In this document: positions 1-13,700 of the stretch, in pieces
Layout: each line of letters opens with the position of its first letter
How positions within the stretch are numbered: the stretch's first letter is position 1
Origin: Meghimatium bilineatum
Lineage: Eukaryota; Mollusca; Gastropoda; Stylommatophora; Philomycidae
Assembly (NCBI GenBank): GCA_034231615.1
Contig: CM067319.1
Coordinates: 2,748,501 to 2,812,500, forward strand
DNA: 64,000 nucleotides
Reading direction: 5' to 3'
Program-made: the position numbers and the translations under genes
Notes under the pieces: generated by a model
The model's database searches: none
The model's input: only the letters and a program-made list of their open reading frames with translations
What the model was told of the DNA's origin: nothing

Positions 1-2177
1 ACTATTGAAAGCAATGGCTCCTGGACACCTGCACACATCTCTACTTTATTTCTTACGTACACATTGGTCTTATGTTCCCTATAGGAAATTCGTAGAATTC
101 TTCTGTAGCATTTATACTCGAAAGCCTGTAATCTTCTCTCCATGTCCGCAGTGAGTGTCCAACTCTCACAACCATACAACACAACAGAAAGCACCAGCGA
201 CCTATACAGTTTGATTTTCACTCCAACACTGATGTTGCTTTTCCAAATCACAGGTAGCCTTGACAATGACGCTAAAGCCATCTCCAGCCTTATTTTTAGT
301 TCTGCTTTGCATTTACCATCGCTGCATATACTGGATCCGAGGTATTTGAAGGTATTCACCTCTTCAAGCTTGTGTCCATTCATCATGATATTAGTCTGGT
401 TTTCTGTGTCTCTGCTGTTTACCAAAATTTTGCTCTTATCTGAATTGATTTCCATTCCGTACTTGCTGGTAACTTTTTCTAATTTTGATGTTAATTCTTG
501 CAATGATTGTTCTGACCCAGCTATACGATCAATATCATCAGCGAAACGCAAGTTGCAAATAGGGCGACCTCCGATCGATATAGACGTGTTGTAGTCATGC
601 AATGTTTCTTGTATGATGTGCTCTAAGTATATGTTAAAAATTACTGGGGACATTACGCATCCCTGTCGAACTCCCACAGTTGTTTTGAAGAACTCTCCAA
701 TTGTATTGTGTGACAAGACAGCACTATTTGCATTTTCGTACAGAGCTTCAATAATGTCTATAATTGTGGTGTCAAAATTAAATTTCCTTAGTATGTGCCA
801 CAGACCATCATGCCAAACACGATCAAAGGCCTTTGTAAAGTCAATGAAGTTGTGGTATAAATCACGTTGGTGTTGAATATGTTTTTCGATTAGTGTTCGG
901 ATGTTAAATATTTGTTTAACGGTGCTTCTGTTTGCTCTGAAGCCAGCTTGTTCTTCTGCAATTATTTCTTCCGACTTGTGTTTTATTCTGTTAAGTAGTA
1001 TTTTGAGCATCACTTTACTGGGGTGTGTTATAAGGCTAATTGTTCTGTAATTTGTACACACTTTCAAATTTCCTTTCTTGGGAATTGGTATTATTAGTGA
1101 TTGTGTCCACTCAGTGGGCCATTGTTTTGTGTTCCATATATTTTGGCATATTTTGGTCATAATATTTACCACATTAATGCCCCCGTATTTCAACAATTCT
1201 GCTGGAATGTTGTCTATACCAGGTGACTTCCCTCCTTTCAATGTTCGTATGGCCTCTTTTATTTCATCTACTAGAATTTCTGCATTTCCTATTTCTCTGT
1301 TGTTTAGTTCAGAATTCTGTAATATCGTGTAGTCAGGATTACACTTGCAGTTATACAGCTCCTTGCAATACTCTGTCCATCTTTTCACTATATCTGTTGT
1401 TTCATTGAGTATCTTTCCGTGTTTGTCTTGTATTGTAGATATCGTTGGTCTATTTGGCTGTGTTATCTTTCTTAGAGTGTCGTATGCTACCTTACTGTTT
1501 CCGCGCTTAATACCTTCATTGATGGTTTCGCATTTTTCCTCTAGCCACACTTCTTGTGCTTGTTTCATTTTCCTTCTGATGTTTTTGTTTATTTTGCTAT
1601 ATTGCCCTGACATTTCAGGGGCCTCTTTCTTAATCTTTTTCATTTCTCTCCGTTCGTCACACAATTTTAGGATGTCATCTGTTACCCAAGGTTTGTGTGT
1701 TATTCTTCTTGTCCCTAGTATTTCTGTTGCTGATTCTAATAAAGTTCCTTTCATGGTTTCTGTGAGAGAATTAACATCTTCATTTACAAGGTTTAAAGCT
1801 GCAAATTTTCCTCCCACTGTTGCCTCAAATATCTCTGCTATTTCTGGATCTTTCAATTTTTCTAAATTAAATCTTAATCGTGTGCATTTGTTTTGCGTAT
1901 GATTCTTTTTCAGCTTAATTTTGATCGTCAATAGAACCATATCATGGTCACTACCGATGTCTGCTCCTGGAAAAGTTCTTGTTTGTGCTTTGTTTATGCT
2001 GGACTTGAATTTTCTCGGTGTAAGAATGAAATCAATTTGATTATGCATGTCTGCTTTTGGAGCATGCCACGTTGTTCTTCTGGAAAGCTTATGTGGGAAT
2101 AATGTATTTGCAAGAGTAAATTTAAATTTATTGGCAAAATCCAATAGTTGACTGTCATTATGCAATCTGGAATAATA
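1..2177 (-). CDS. Non-LTR retrotransposon endonuclease/reverse transcriptase ORF, partial
   Basis: On the minus strand one frame stays open for 725 codons from 2177 to 3 and continues past the window edge. It starts inside the C-terminal part of an APE-type endonuclease (the SDHD motif lies near 1941-1955). It then carries a reverse transcriptase with FTKAFDRVW (motif A, about 820-850), GVRQGCVMSP (about 650-680) and FADD (534-545), followed by the thumb region with CESWTLT near 170. The order and motifs match the APE-endonuclease LINEs often annotated as craniofacial development protein 2-like (RTE-like); the exact clade is not certain. No start codon or complete endonuclease is present, so the copy looks 5'-truncated near 2180, as is usual for LINEs. 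The lack of stops over 2.1 kb suggests a young insertion. Apparent plus-strand reading frames here are antisense shadows. Confidence 0.88.
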
Positions 2178-2189
2178 TTATTCATCAGA

Positions 2190-3300
2190 TTAACTAATAT
2201 TACTAAATTACAATTTGTTATGTTGATTTATTTTAAGGAAAAAATTGTGGTGCTATTTTTAGTACTTCCAAACATTTTTTTAGTGCTTTCTGGTGATTTT
2301 TAGAGACGTCTATAGTGCATTTACGATGAAATGAGTTGGCAACCCTGACCTCCATGATGATTTTTCTCACATATTGTGAGTTGTGACATATGCATCCTTC
2401 CTGTCTTCGTTGTTGGAAAATCGGAGATTACGCAAAATTTTTTGATGACTGTGATTTGATCTATATTTTATATCTGCAAAGTTGTACACATTTACATGTG
2501 TATTACATAGTATCACTGCAGGTGAGTGATGAAACCCTCTTTCTACTGCTTTACTTTAGTTACCTACTGACTCAGACTGAGACTTCACACAGGTGACTGA
2601 ACACACGCACTGACTGCCGGACGGGGACGGTAGTATCTAAGTATCACTCAGTGATCACTGCAGGGGCCAGGTGAGTACTGAAACAATCTTTCTACTGATA
2701 ATTACTTACTCAGATTGAGACATAAGTGACTGAACTCACTAACTGACTGCCCGATTCGATGGCTTTAATTGACTGACGGACACTATTGACTAGTAACTTG
2801 TTTTGTGATACATTTTTTACCTATCCAATTGAATTGTATTACTAAATATTGTGGACAAATGTTGACTAAATTAACTAAATATAATTTATAATATATGTCA
2901 TGTTGTATTATGTATACTTAACTTATTATATACTTACACTACAGTATACCATGAGAATTGAATATATCGAATATCAATTATTATCATATGTAATATTATA
3001 TATATATATATATATAGCTGTGTTAGTTAATTATTTTATCGTAAAATTTGACTGCTTAAAATAAGTAGGCCCTAGTCTACTACTACTAATAATTAGATTA
3101 AGACTAAGATATAGGATTAGGCCTAGAGGAAACCAAATTATTATGAATTGGGCTATATTAGGCCTAGGGGGTCTATTTCAATAGGCCGATTGTTTAGCTC
3201 AGGTCCAAAATGAATGGAAATATTCTTTGTGCATAAGCCCTAACATTTTATTTAATTATTAGTTAGACCTGACATTCAATTGGTACCTAGACAGGTAAAA
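2190..3300. other. Upstream non-coding DNA
   Basis: Apart from the tandem duplication at 2505-2760 and a short TA microsatellite at 2998-3017, this AT-rich stretch shows no gene, RNA or recognisable element. Confidence 0.5.
2505..2760 (+). repeat. Tandem duplication (two copies, about 140 bp) carrying splice-donor-like sites
   Basis: Two successive copies share the series ATCACTGCAG, CAGGTGAGT, CTTTCTACTG, CTCAGA-TGAGAC and CTGACTGCC. Each contains a consensus donor-like CAG|GTGAGT (exon edge at 2521 and 2670). A non-coding first exon of the downstream USP gene is possible but unproven. Confidence 0.6.
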
Positions 3301-3305
3301 AATTA

Positions 3306-4215
3306 GGTGTCCCCTACACAGAACCAGTGATCACAGTAAAGGGACAAAAACTTAATACTGCCAATAAGTTTGTAAATCTAGACAGCACACTATCACAAAC
3401 TGTGGCAATTGATGAAGATGTTGCCCTGCACATTGCTCGTGCCCGTGCAGCATTCGGGAGCCTTCGTGCCAATGTCTGGATCAGGCGTGGTCTCAGTCTG
3501 ACAACTAAGGTGGACATGTACAGCACAGTGGTTCTACCAACACTGCTTTATGCTGTGTCATCCTGGACTGTCTATGTGAGTCACACTCGACAGCTTAACT
3601 CTTTTCATCTTCGGTGCCTATGAAACCTCATGGGAGTACGTTGGCAGGATCGTGTACCAGATACGGAAATTCTTTAGAAGTCCAGTGTGCAAAGCATCCA
3701 TGCAATGCTGACTAGGTCCCAACTCCGCTGGACTGGCCACATTATCTGTATGCCAGACAAGCACTTTCCAAAGAGATTATTCTATGGGGAGCTGTGTGAA
3801 GGTAAACGTTCAAGTGGAGGGCAGAAAAAGTGCTTCAGGGATCACCTAAAAAGCTCTCTCAAGCACTGCAGCATCGATCCTAGCTCCTGGGAGACTACAG
3901 CACTTGATCGCTCAGCCTGGCACACCCAGATCACTGCTGGCATCACGAAATGTGAAAAATAAAGAACACTGCGGGCAATCCACAAGCGTAAGAAGCGGAA
4001 GGACAAATCCGAAAACTCTTCTACCCCGAACCTTCAGCACTCCTGCATGCACTGCAATAGAAATTTCCATGCACGAATCAGAGTCATCGGGCATCTACGA
4101 ACTCACAAACCAAATTAGTTAATTACCAATTTAATTTCTTTTTTTTTTTTCATCACATTTAATGTTTTTCATGCCATGCTCATCTTCGCTTGTGAAGGAG
4201 GAACATCATCATCAC
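3306..4215 (+). pseudogene. LINE tail (RT thumb, C-terminal region and C2H2 finger), decayed
   Basis: One frame from 3306 to the TAG at 4116-4118 encodes the 3' part of a LINE polyprotein: the RT-thumb segment (VVLPTLLYAVSSWTVY), the block LTRSQLRWTGHIICMPD with FYGELCEGKRSSGGQKK, and a terminal classical C2H2 zinc finger (CMHCNRNFHARIRVIGHLRTH, spacing C-x2-C-x12-H-x3-H, split here as CMHC then HLRTH). It is broken by in-frame stops at 3621, near 3675 and near 3960. The element ends with a short CAT repeat around 4200-4215. A second copy of the same tail is at 11205-11816. It is 5'-truncated and inactive, and lies upstream of the first USP coding exon. Confidence 0.82.
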
Positions 4216-4389
4216 CTAGACAAAATTATTACAATAGTAGTAAAATCCATAGTCATACTAATCCATATAATGTCTAAATTATCTGACTTATTGTCAGTAA
4301 AACAAACTAGACATTTATGTGTTCATGAAAACAAAATGGAAAACTCTTTCTCGCTCAGATGAGTTTTGTGAGTCACATCTACAATCATC

Positions 4390-4545
4390 CCGGGTAGTAG
4401 GTTATATTTATCACACAATAATACTATCATCTGGAAGGATACCTACTGCGTAAGATGTGTGTTGTAGGTCGTCATGGTCATGGATCGTAGGTTATATTTC
4501 TTATAGCACAACAATGATACTATTGTATGGGAAGGTGCCAGCTGC
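4390..4545 (+). repeat. Two copies of a dispersed motif (GGTTATATTTCTTATA type)
   Basis: Copies at about 4390-4443 and 4475-4545 share TAGGTTATATTT, then ACAATAATACTAT-type and TCTGGAAGG-type blocks. A third copy lies at about 40740-40805 in USP intron 15. Origin unknown; the first two sit just upstream of the USP start exon. Confidence 0.45.
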
Positions 4546-4651
4546 TGTGCTCAGAAATAACCCACATCAAATGTATACCTTCTTCTTCTTTCTCAGAATT
4601 CTAAATATCCTAATGCGAGTTCTGGAGTCTGATCCTTCTATTTCGTATAAT

Positions 4652-4727
4652 ATGGGCAAAAATAGAAAACACAGAATACGGAAAGCTAAGGAGAACGAGA
4701 TTGAGGATTCCAGTGAAGATGGGACTG
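4652..4727 (+). CDS. USP16/45: USP16/45-like, coding exon 1
   Basis: Residues 1-25 plus one base, with basic start [11 protein letters not shown] and acidic EIEDSSEDG. The donor is GTAAGAG. A pyrimidine tract and CAG at 4581-4596 look like an acceptor, so the exon probably begins at 4597 with some 5'UTR and an untranslated exon lies upstream. Confidence 0.88.
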
Positions 4728-7700
4728 GTAAGAGATTATTGTATCATTAACAGTAATTTGTATCATTAACAGTAATTTGTATCATTAACAGTAATTTGCA
4801 TATTTTATCAGTTGTGGAAATGTCTCATTAATTTTGTTGTTATTGAAGTAACAAAGATTGTTAACTTGGTTCATTGAGATGAAGTATGAGAACTTTCTTT
4901 ACATTCTTTCAGATGTTCCCTGGGCAGCCAATGTTATTTGTTATCTCTCTTTGTGCCCAAAACGTCATGTGTTTGTGTGTGTATATATATATGTGTGTGT
5001 GTTCAAAATGAAATAACAAATACAAGTGGGTGCTTTGAACACAAATTTTGAATGTCAGTATTTTCATAAACCTATATTGTAGTAATGTAGAGGTAATACA
5101 GCATCCACTTTCAGTTATATTTTGGACAATTTTTGTAACAGATGTTTATTATTTTAATCAGAAGTTTTGCTCCAAGAAAGTAGTGCTTGACCTAGGATCT
5201 TGATATCTCTTATCATCCTGAAACAGTATAAGTGTCAATGTCCACTTTCATTTTCTTCTGTTTTCATGTAAGGCACCTTTACTAAGGAGTGTTTATCTAC
5301 CAGTGCTACATTTGTCTGGCTGAGAAGTCCAGAGTGTGTCTGTGGCAGTCAAGAGGCCTGCTTTAATTTCAGCCGCAGGTAGTTCAGCAATCATTGGCAG
5401 CCTACTGAATACAAATATTGCCTGGAAAATATTTTCAGCCTACCATGCATATCAAAGGAGGTGAATAAGGTTGTTAGGGGATGAGGGTTGCTGTCCCATC
5501 CCATAGAAAGTTACTAACCAGAAGCTATGCTGAAGTTGGATGTGTCAGATCAAATACAAGCTTTAAACCATGACACAGAGGGAGAAGACAATAGCCAAAC
5601 ATGATGGGCTGATCCCTGAATGGCATTTGCTATCAAAGTCACGTTACTTTTACTGGCTTCCACTGAGGAGGAGGAGCTAGTGAGGCAGTCTAATACAATA
5701 ATTTGGTCATGGTTTGAGAGCAGTGACAGTCATACCATGTCACATAACACTGGCACTGTTACTGAAACATAGAAGTGAAGCCTTTCAGCAATATCATGTA
5801 CATGAAGCTTCATTTATGTTGCATTTTTTTAGTTATGTTTATCACTTCATTCTTCGGCCTTGTGACCCGACACATTAGTTTTCAGCACTGCATTTTTTAA
5901 ATGGGTTGGGTTGGCTGTATTTGTTTTTCCTCTAGATGATGTAACGTGACTGCAGTGTTTTGTCTTATTTCCAGTGTTACAACTGTGATGTGGTATTGGG
6001 TCTTTGTTGCTCATTGACATGTCCCATGCACCCATTTGTCACTCATTGACATGTCCCATGCACCCTCATATGTCACACCTGAGGTAATGACCTTTGTTGA
6101 CTAACATACAACTCTTCATTTTCTGAAGTGTAGCAATGTAAATCTATACACAAGTTAGTGCACTGTATAGTGATCAATTTATTTATAATTTTGCGCTCTA
6201 AGTGTGAACAATAGTAAGTTAATATTCAAATAGTAAACAGAAATATGTAAGGTAAAATGTTACAGCAGTCCTGTATATTTCCAGCTTGTTGGATTATCTC
6301 TGACACTGGTGATTTGATCTCTCTAGTACACACGTGTTTTCATGTGTGCTATTTGATACGCTGATTTCCTCCTGAAAGCAGTGGAAAATTACAGGGGTAA
6401 TGTGCCTAGTAATTCTATTTTGGATAAACGTCGAAGAGGGCTGGCTCCTTAACAACATCCTAACAAGAAAGCTGTGTTTTTTGGGTTATATAAAGAGACA
6501 TAACAGCATGGAAAGATGAATAGCTGAAGGCAGAGTTAACGGCAATGGGAAGAGCGCACCAAAGACGTCAATGGTGCAGTGATATATGAAATTGCTTAAA
6601 CATGTCTCTATCTGCAGCAGGTCAACTCGCCCAGAATCGCGTAGTGTTCAGAGAATCCATAATAAAGACCACATCCTGGAAAGAATATGTCACATGAGCG
6701 AGAGCAGAAAGCTGAATAATAAATTTCGTTGCTCTGTGCCATGTTGATGTTGGATAATTTATCAGGCTGAGAGGTGTCAATATGCAACCAAACTAAACCA
6801 TGACATAATACATTTCATTCTCCAGACTGTATTCTGCCTGCTAACCATCAGGAGTTTGAGAACAAATGCAGACGAAGATTGTACTCTTTGCTTCTGTTAT
6901 TAACGATTATTTACTGGATTGAGAACATTAACACTAATACCTATTAACGATTGTTTATGTTATTGCTGTTTACATTTCAGGATGCCCACATGTTTCGAAA
7001 GCTATAAACCTAGCAGCTATGAGGAAAGTTGTACAGAAACCAACTGTGACTTTAGGAGAATGTTCGGTAAGTTTTATTCTGTCGAGGGGTACAAAGACCA
7101 TCGGCTAACCCCCTTCAAACAACCAAAACCTATGAAACTTTTCTATTATTTTGTATTCTTTATAAAGAAAAAGTGCAGAATAAAGAGAGAATACGCCAGT
7201 GTGTTGCCAGACCCGAAAGGGGAGCGCATGTTGTAAAAGGCGACTAAGGAGGTTATAGGATGGAATTGGCTGTCCCACCCCATATAGGATCAGTGACCCA
7301 AAGCCATGCTGAAGTCGGATGTGTCAGGCCGAAAGACGCAGATATCACAGCAATGCTGTAAACCATGATACAACACATTCCGTTCTCCGGACTACATCCT
7401 GCTAATCTGCAGGAGTTTGAGAACGAATGAAGAAGACGTATGTCATGTCAGGAAAGTCATTGACATGTTTATTACATGCTAAAGCATACATGAATAAATA
7501 TTATTGGCTGTAGAGAGTGGAGAAATTTGTGAATGATGCAAGCTAACAATTTTCATATCATGTAGCATGTCACTACAAATTTGCCAGAAACTATTGTCTA
7601 GGAATAATTATAAAAATTAAATAACCTTACTATCTAAAGATATAGATTCTAGAATGCTCTTAGAACTAAATTTTCAACATAGGCTTAGCTGTGCAGCTGT

Positions 7701-10700
7701 GTCTACTTTACTGTGCAACTGTGTCTACTTTACTGTGCAGCTGTGTCTACTTTACTGTGCAGCTGTGTCTACTTTACTGTGCAGCTGTGTCTACTTTACA
7801 CGTGGGAATAAACATATTAGCAGACCAACCTGAATGAAATTTACTTGATAAACTATGTAGAATACACCCCCTTTCACTCCCACAGATTGTAGCTTGACCC
7901 ACTGATGAATCAACATTACTACAACTGTCGTAATTTATAGACCTACTACACAAAATAATATTTGCTCAGGCTCAAGCGATCCATATATTTCCATATCATT
8001 TTCAGAGAAATCACCATTTAAATCTAATTCACCGTCCTCTGACTCATAAAACAGAAACTTAACAAATTGTTGAATTGTTTTTGTACACTTACAAAATCTG
8101 GATTTTCAGCACATTTTCTTTTTGTTTTAAAATATGAATACTACTGATGACATTGTCAACAAGTGTACACCATTTTGTCAAGCAGCTATCCCACAATGCT
8201 TCGTGACGTCGGTAAAATGCATAAATCGATTCATTAATAATAGTTAATACGAGATATTGTTTTGTGAAGTCGAAATACTGTAAAATTGGTATCTTGCGGA
8301 CACTATACTTTGAATAAATCCCAGAATTTCGGGATCCCAGATTCTAAGGGTTCATAGATGCCTTTGTGATGTCCTTCTCATGATGTTTCACATTTGTATC
8401 TCTGACTACCTCTTGAAATATATCATCTTCAGGGCTTAGTAGATGGAAGGTTCATCACACCCTTCAGAATTGTATTGCTTTATAATACCTGCATACAAGA
8501 TATGGAAAGGATTGAATGAAAAAATGAGTTTCATTGAAGACCTGTTAAAAGATGGAATATGGGACTAGAGTTTCATTGAACATTGACTGTTAAAAGATGG
8601 AATATGGGACTAGAGTTTATTGAACATTGACATAAAAGATGGAATATGGGACTAGAGTTTCATTGAACATTGACTGTTAAAAGATGAATATGTGACTAGA
8701 GTTTATTGAACATTTACTGTTAAAAGATGGAATATGGGACTAGAGTTTCATTGAACAATGACTGTTAAAAGATGGAATATGGGACTAGAGTTTCATTGAA
8801 CAATGACTGTTAAAAGATGGAATATGGGACTAGAGTTTATTGAATATTTACTGTATATTCTTGAATTATAGGGATGTGTTAAAGATGGTCCAAAGTCATC
8901 GTCACGAGATCTGTTTGGTGGGTTGATTGAAGGTCTGACTCCTACTGAAAGTGATGACTCGGAGCCAGTTGAGACCACTGTTTGTGTCTGCTTGCAGTGC
9001 GGTTATCAGGTTTGTCTTTTGTGCTAATTGTTTTAGAGAGTATTTGGTCATGATATGGGTTATTCAATCACGGACCAAACTAGAATGGACCCGAGGATCA
9101 CTGTCAAGCTGCAGGGAGGAAAAGGCGCACAGTTAAAAAAATTAAAAATATCTTTTGTTCTTTGACTCCTGCAGAATGTTGTCTGGAGAATAGATGTGCC
9201 ATGGTTATAGCTTTGCTGTGATATCTGCACCTTTCAGTCTTGCTCATCTGACTTCAGCATGTATACTGGGTCACCTCGACCCTTAGTGGTATAAGATGTC
9301 ACCACCCCCCCCCCCCCCTTTCAAAATAAATAAATGATATTGTGTTTTGTGTAACAATAAATATGCATTTTCTCTGTATTTAAAGACAACTATTAGATCA
9401 ACTATATAACTACTAGGCCAGCTGTAACCTGTTTACCATCATTGCTTGCACTTTAGTGACCTTTTTCTTAAAACATTTCTCTTAGCTATACTCGATGTTG
9501 CTTGACCTTTTACCCCCCGTCAGGTTCACCATCAACCTGGTCACAAATGTACTTAGATAGTTGGTTGCTGATCCAGCGGTCCATGGGCTCATGCCCTTTG
9601 ACCTAATGGCATTATATTGCTGGGAAGTCTGTGGATTTTCGGCCTACCCCGGGACAGAGCCAGATAGTAACTATCACACCTCCAGGAAGGTAGGTTTCAA
9701 CCTTTGCACTGCTACTAGCCACTGTAGCCAAGATAGGGTTCACTGTGCTCATTCCCCGCCACCAATTGACTACTGGTTATGCCAAACTTCTATATTGCTC
9801 CAGGCATGCAAAAAAATGTTCAAGTCAAAAGGATTGTCACGTCCTGAGTCACTGTGCCTCTATGATGGTTCTCAGCCATAGGAAAAACAGTGATGTCAGT
9901 TTCCTCCTCCCCAGTGCTGCGCAGTACATCTCTGACTCCCTCCCAACCACAGAGGATGCATACATATATTCAGGCAAACATGAAAAAACATTTAAACAAC
10001 AAAACAAAAGAATAACTGTATAGATGACATGCCATGAAGCTTCTATAAGAAGATAACCTCAATATAACGGCATATCATCCACTAAGGTTTTCTGTTGCAT
10101 GGATGGTATGTCTAGTGGGCCATTGGTGAGACCCACAGACGCAACCACATGCGTATGTACTTAGATAAAACGTGTATGTACATCTGATAAGAACATAGAT
10201 TTAACATGTTGATGGGAGTGCGTCAATAAATAACAAACATTGACAAACACTCAGCCACAACAGAAAAAAAGAACAAACAGCAGGTCACCAAGATGAATTG
10301 ATATTAACACATGAGAGCATGAAACATTGAATACGTTAGAGAATAGCACATTTCATCAAAGTGGGAACATTGTCTCACAACAAAACATATCACACAATGT
10401 TCCCAGCTATACAACAAAACATATCCCACAATGTGCCCAGCTATACAACAAAACATATCACACAATGTGCCCAGCTATACAACAAAACATATCCTACAAT
10501 GTGCCCAGCTATACAACAAAACATATCCCACAATGTGCCCAGCTATACAACAAAACATATCACACAATGTGCCCAGCTATACAACAAAACATATCCTACA
10601 ATGTGCCCAGCTATATAACAAAACATATCACGCAATGTGCCCAGCTATACAACAAAACATATCATGCAATGTGCCCAACTATATAACAAACTTTTGATCA

Positions 10701-13700
10701 TAAATTTGTGTGTTGTTTCAGGGTTGTGATCGTAACTCACATAACAAACACGCGCTGAAGCACTACAAAACACCTCATTCTGGTATTCACAGCATCGTTG
10801 TCAACTTAGCAACGTGGTGCACCTGGTGAGTTACAGTTGTAGCATCCATACTTGATTCTCTTTGATATTTTGTACCTGTCATATGTGCTATATTAGTAGT
10901 TGTGTTAGAAATACTTGTACTCTGTCTACGACCTCAGAATGGAACACAACCGAACCCGCAGTCACATGTACACAAAGTTCAAGATTGGCAACATGGCCAT
11001 GTGGACAGGTAGCGCAGAGTGCAAAACATATACTTCAAGAGTGTTCTGAGTATGAAACGCTGAGTCAGACATATTGGCCAGAGGAAACAACACTGGAATC
11101 AAAGCTCTATGTGCCACTGTATGAACTACAAAAGACAGTGAGTTTTATTCAGGAGTCGGAATTACAGATATAGACATGTTTTAAGTGAACGAAAGAAGAA
11201 CTTGTATTCTGTAAAAAACGTCATAGGAGTGCATTAACACTATCGAGTACCAGATATAGAAATCCTTCAAAGTCCCATATGCAAAGCATCCATGCCCTGT
11301 TGACTAGGTCCCAACTCAGCTGGACTAGTCACATCATCTGTATTCCAGACACATGCCTTCTAAAAAAATTATTATATGGGGAGCTTTGCAATGGTAAATG
11401 TTCAAGCGGAAGGCAGAAAAAGTGCATTAATGATCACATTTAGAACTCTCTCAAGCACTGCAGCATTGATCCTAGCTACTGGGAGACTACAGCTATTGAT
11501 CGCTCAGCTTGGCACACCCAGATCACTACTGGCATCACTAAATTTGAAAGAAAAAACACTGCGGGCAATTTGCAAGAGACGGAAGCGGAGGGACAAATCC
11601 GAAAACTCTTCTACTCTGGCCCCTCTGCAGTTCTGCATGAACTGCAATAGAGCTTTCCTGGCACAAATCGGACTTATCAGGTATCTACGAACTCACAAAC
11701 CCAAACCAAATTAGACAATTACAAATGTTTTTTTTATCTGTTTGTTCACCACATTTTATTGTTTGTTCATACCATGCTCATCTTCGCTTGTGAAGGAGGA
11801 ACATCATCATCATCATTATTAGTAGTTGTGCTAGAAATACTTTCATTTCTGTCATAGGTGCTATATATGTGACGAGGAAGTGCCACCAAATCCTAGGATT
11901 CAAGGTTGTATAGACTTCTTACAGAAACAGTCTGGAGTATCTAAATCTGAACCAGTTGCCCTGCCAGGTGAGCTTCACAGTTGTTGCCTGCATTTTCTAT
12001 GTAAAGTAAATGTTTATGCACTTGTTGGTTGCATGCTCTATTTAGGTGATCTGTAATCAGTTTTGCTTTCTGTGGCTGTAGTAACTTTTCTGGATAATAT
12101 TTGCATAGTCTTCTGATTCATTCTCAAACTCCTGCAGATCAGCTAGATGATGGTCAGAGAATGGAATGTGTTGTGTCATGGTTTCCAGCTTGGCTGTATC
12201 TACACCTGTTGGTCTGGCACATCTGACTTCAGCATAACTTCTGAGCCATTTTGATCCCTTATGGCAGGGCTATTCATTTATATTTACTCGGGGGCCAAAA
12301 TGTAGAAAATGGGGATCATCACGGGCCAGATATCCAAATATAGTCATATATATTTAGTTTTTTTATAACTATTTCACTGTTTTAGCAATGATCCGCGGGC
12401 CACTTAATAGACCTCAGAGGGCCGCCATTTGAATAGCCCTGCTCTATGGGATAGGACAGCCAACTCCACCCCAACAGTTCCTTAGTTGCCTCTTGCGACA
12501 TGCATGGAAGGTAAACAGTGTTGTAATTCTTTGCTACCCTTTCAGGTTCCGTCAACATAGGGGTGTTACATTCAGTAATTTTATTGAGAGAGAGCACCCA
12601 TGAGATGGAAATTGAATTCTTGGAAAGCAACTTGTGTGTAAACATGATTCTGGAAGGGGAGCAACACTGTGACCTGCCATGCATGTTGTGAGAGGCAACT
12701 AAGGAGGTTTTAGGGGTGGGGTTGATCCATGTAGGGTCAAAAGAGACCCAGAAACCATGCTGAAGTCGGATGTGTTAGGCTGAAAGATGCAGATATTACA
12801 GTTTAACTGTAAACTATGACAAATTCTTTTCTTCTGACTAGATCAGAGTTCTCCAGCGATGTGGATGAGTGTAAAAACATCTTGGAGGTCCAGTCTGTGA
12901 TATTGTCTGCCACAGATATTTCTTGGCTTCTGCTCTACGCTCTAACTGTTCCCTGCAAGATCAGTATTGACAGGGACATCATGTTAGCATGACATGTTAT
13001 GATATGGAAAAGAAAATAGCATTTGAAATGAAGTGCTATAGAATGGTCACATAGCTTTTATATTTTTGTCCAGGTCGGTCAGTGGAGAGTCCAGTAGCAG
13101 AAGCTGCAGTGTTTGTCAACAGTGCTGTAGGTAAAAACACAAGCCCAATCTCTTGTGTGAAAGTTAAGGTAAGGTTCTTCTGTATGTAGAGTTATGTAGT
13201 TCATTGATTTTAATTAGAGCATTTGTTTTGTGCTCAGGATGTTGAAGGTTTGTGCTCAGGATGTTGAAGGTTCAAAACTGGGCCACTTTGTGTAGTTCCC
13301 ATGTGTATTTTTGGAAGGCTTCTGGGAATTATCACTTGATATATCCAGGTAATTATGCATCCGGACATTCAGAAAGTAATGGCAAACTACCGTGTTAAAT
13401 ATTACCAAGAAAATCACAACAGCTAAAAACATTCAGGGTTGATATCTATCATGTTATATGTTTTGAGTGATACCCTTGACTTACAGCTTGTTACTCTGTT
13501 TGCATGTAACAACAGACTTGTTACTCTGTTTGTATGTAACAACAGACTTGTTACTCTGTATGTAACAACAGACTTGTTACTCTGCTTGTAACAACAAGTC
13601 TGCAATATAAAATAATAGAAATAAACTATCTAGTCTAGAACAGAGGAAATGATTCAAGAACTTATACTGCAGTACTCGAAGCCACATGATACAATAATTT

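Noticed and set aside
142-1902. Plus-strand open frames of 60-185 codons
   Set aside because: They are antisense to the 725-codon LINE frame, which carries clear RT motifs on the minus strand.
10879-10892. A duplicate exon 5 acceptor (GTCATATGTGCTATA resembles the start of exon 5)
   Set aside because: It lacks the AG dinucleotide and the downstream codons are not preserved; short chance similarity next to the TSD.
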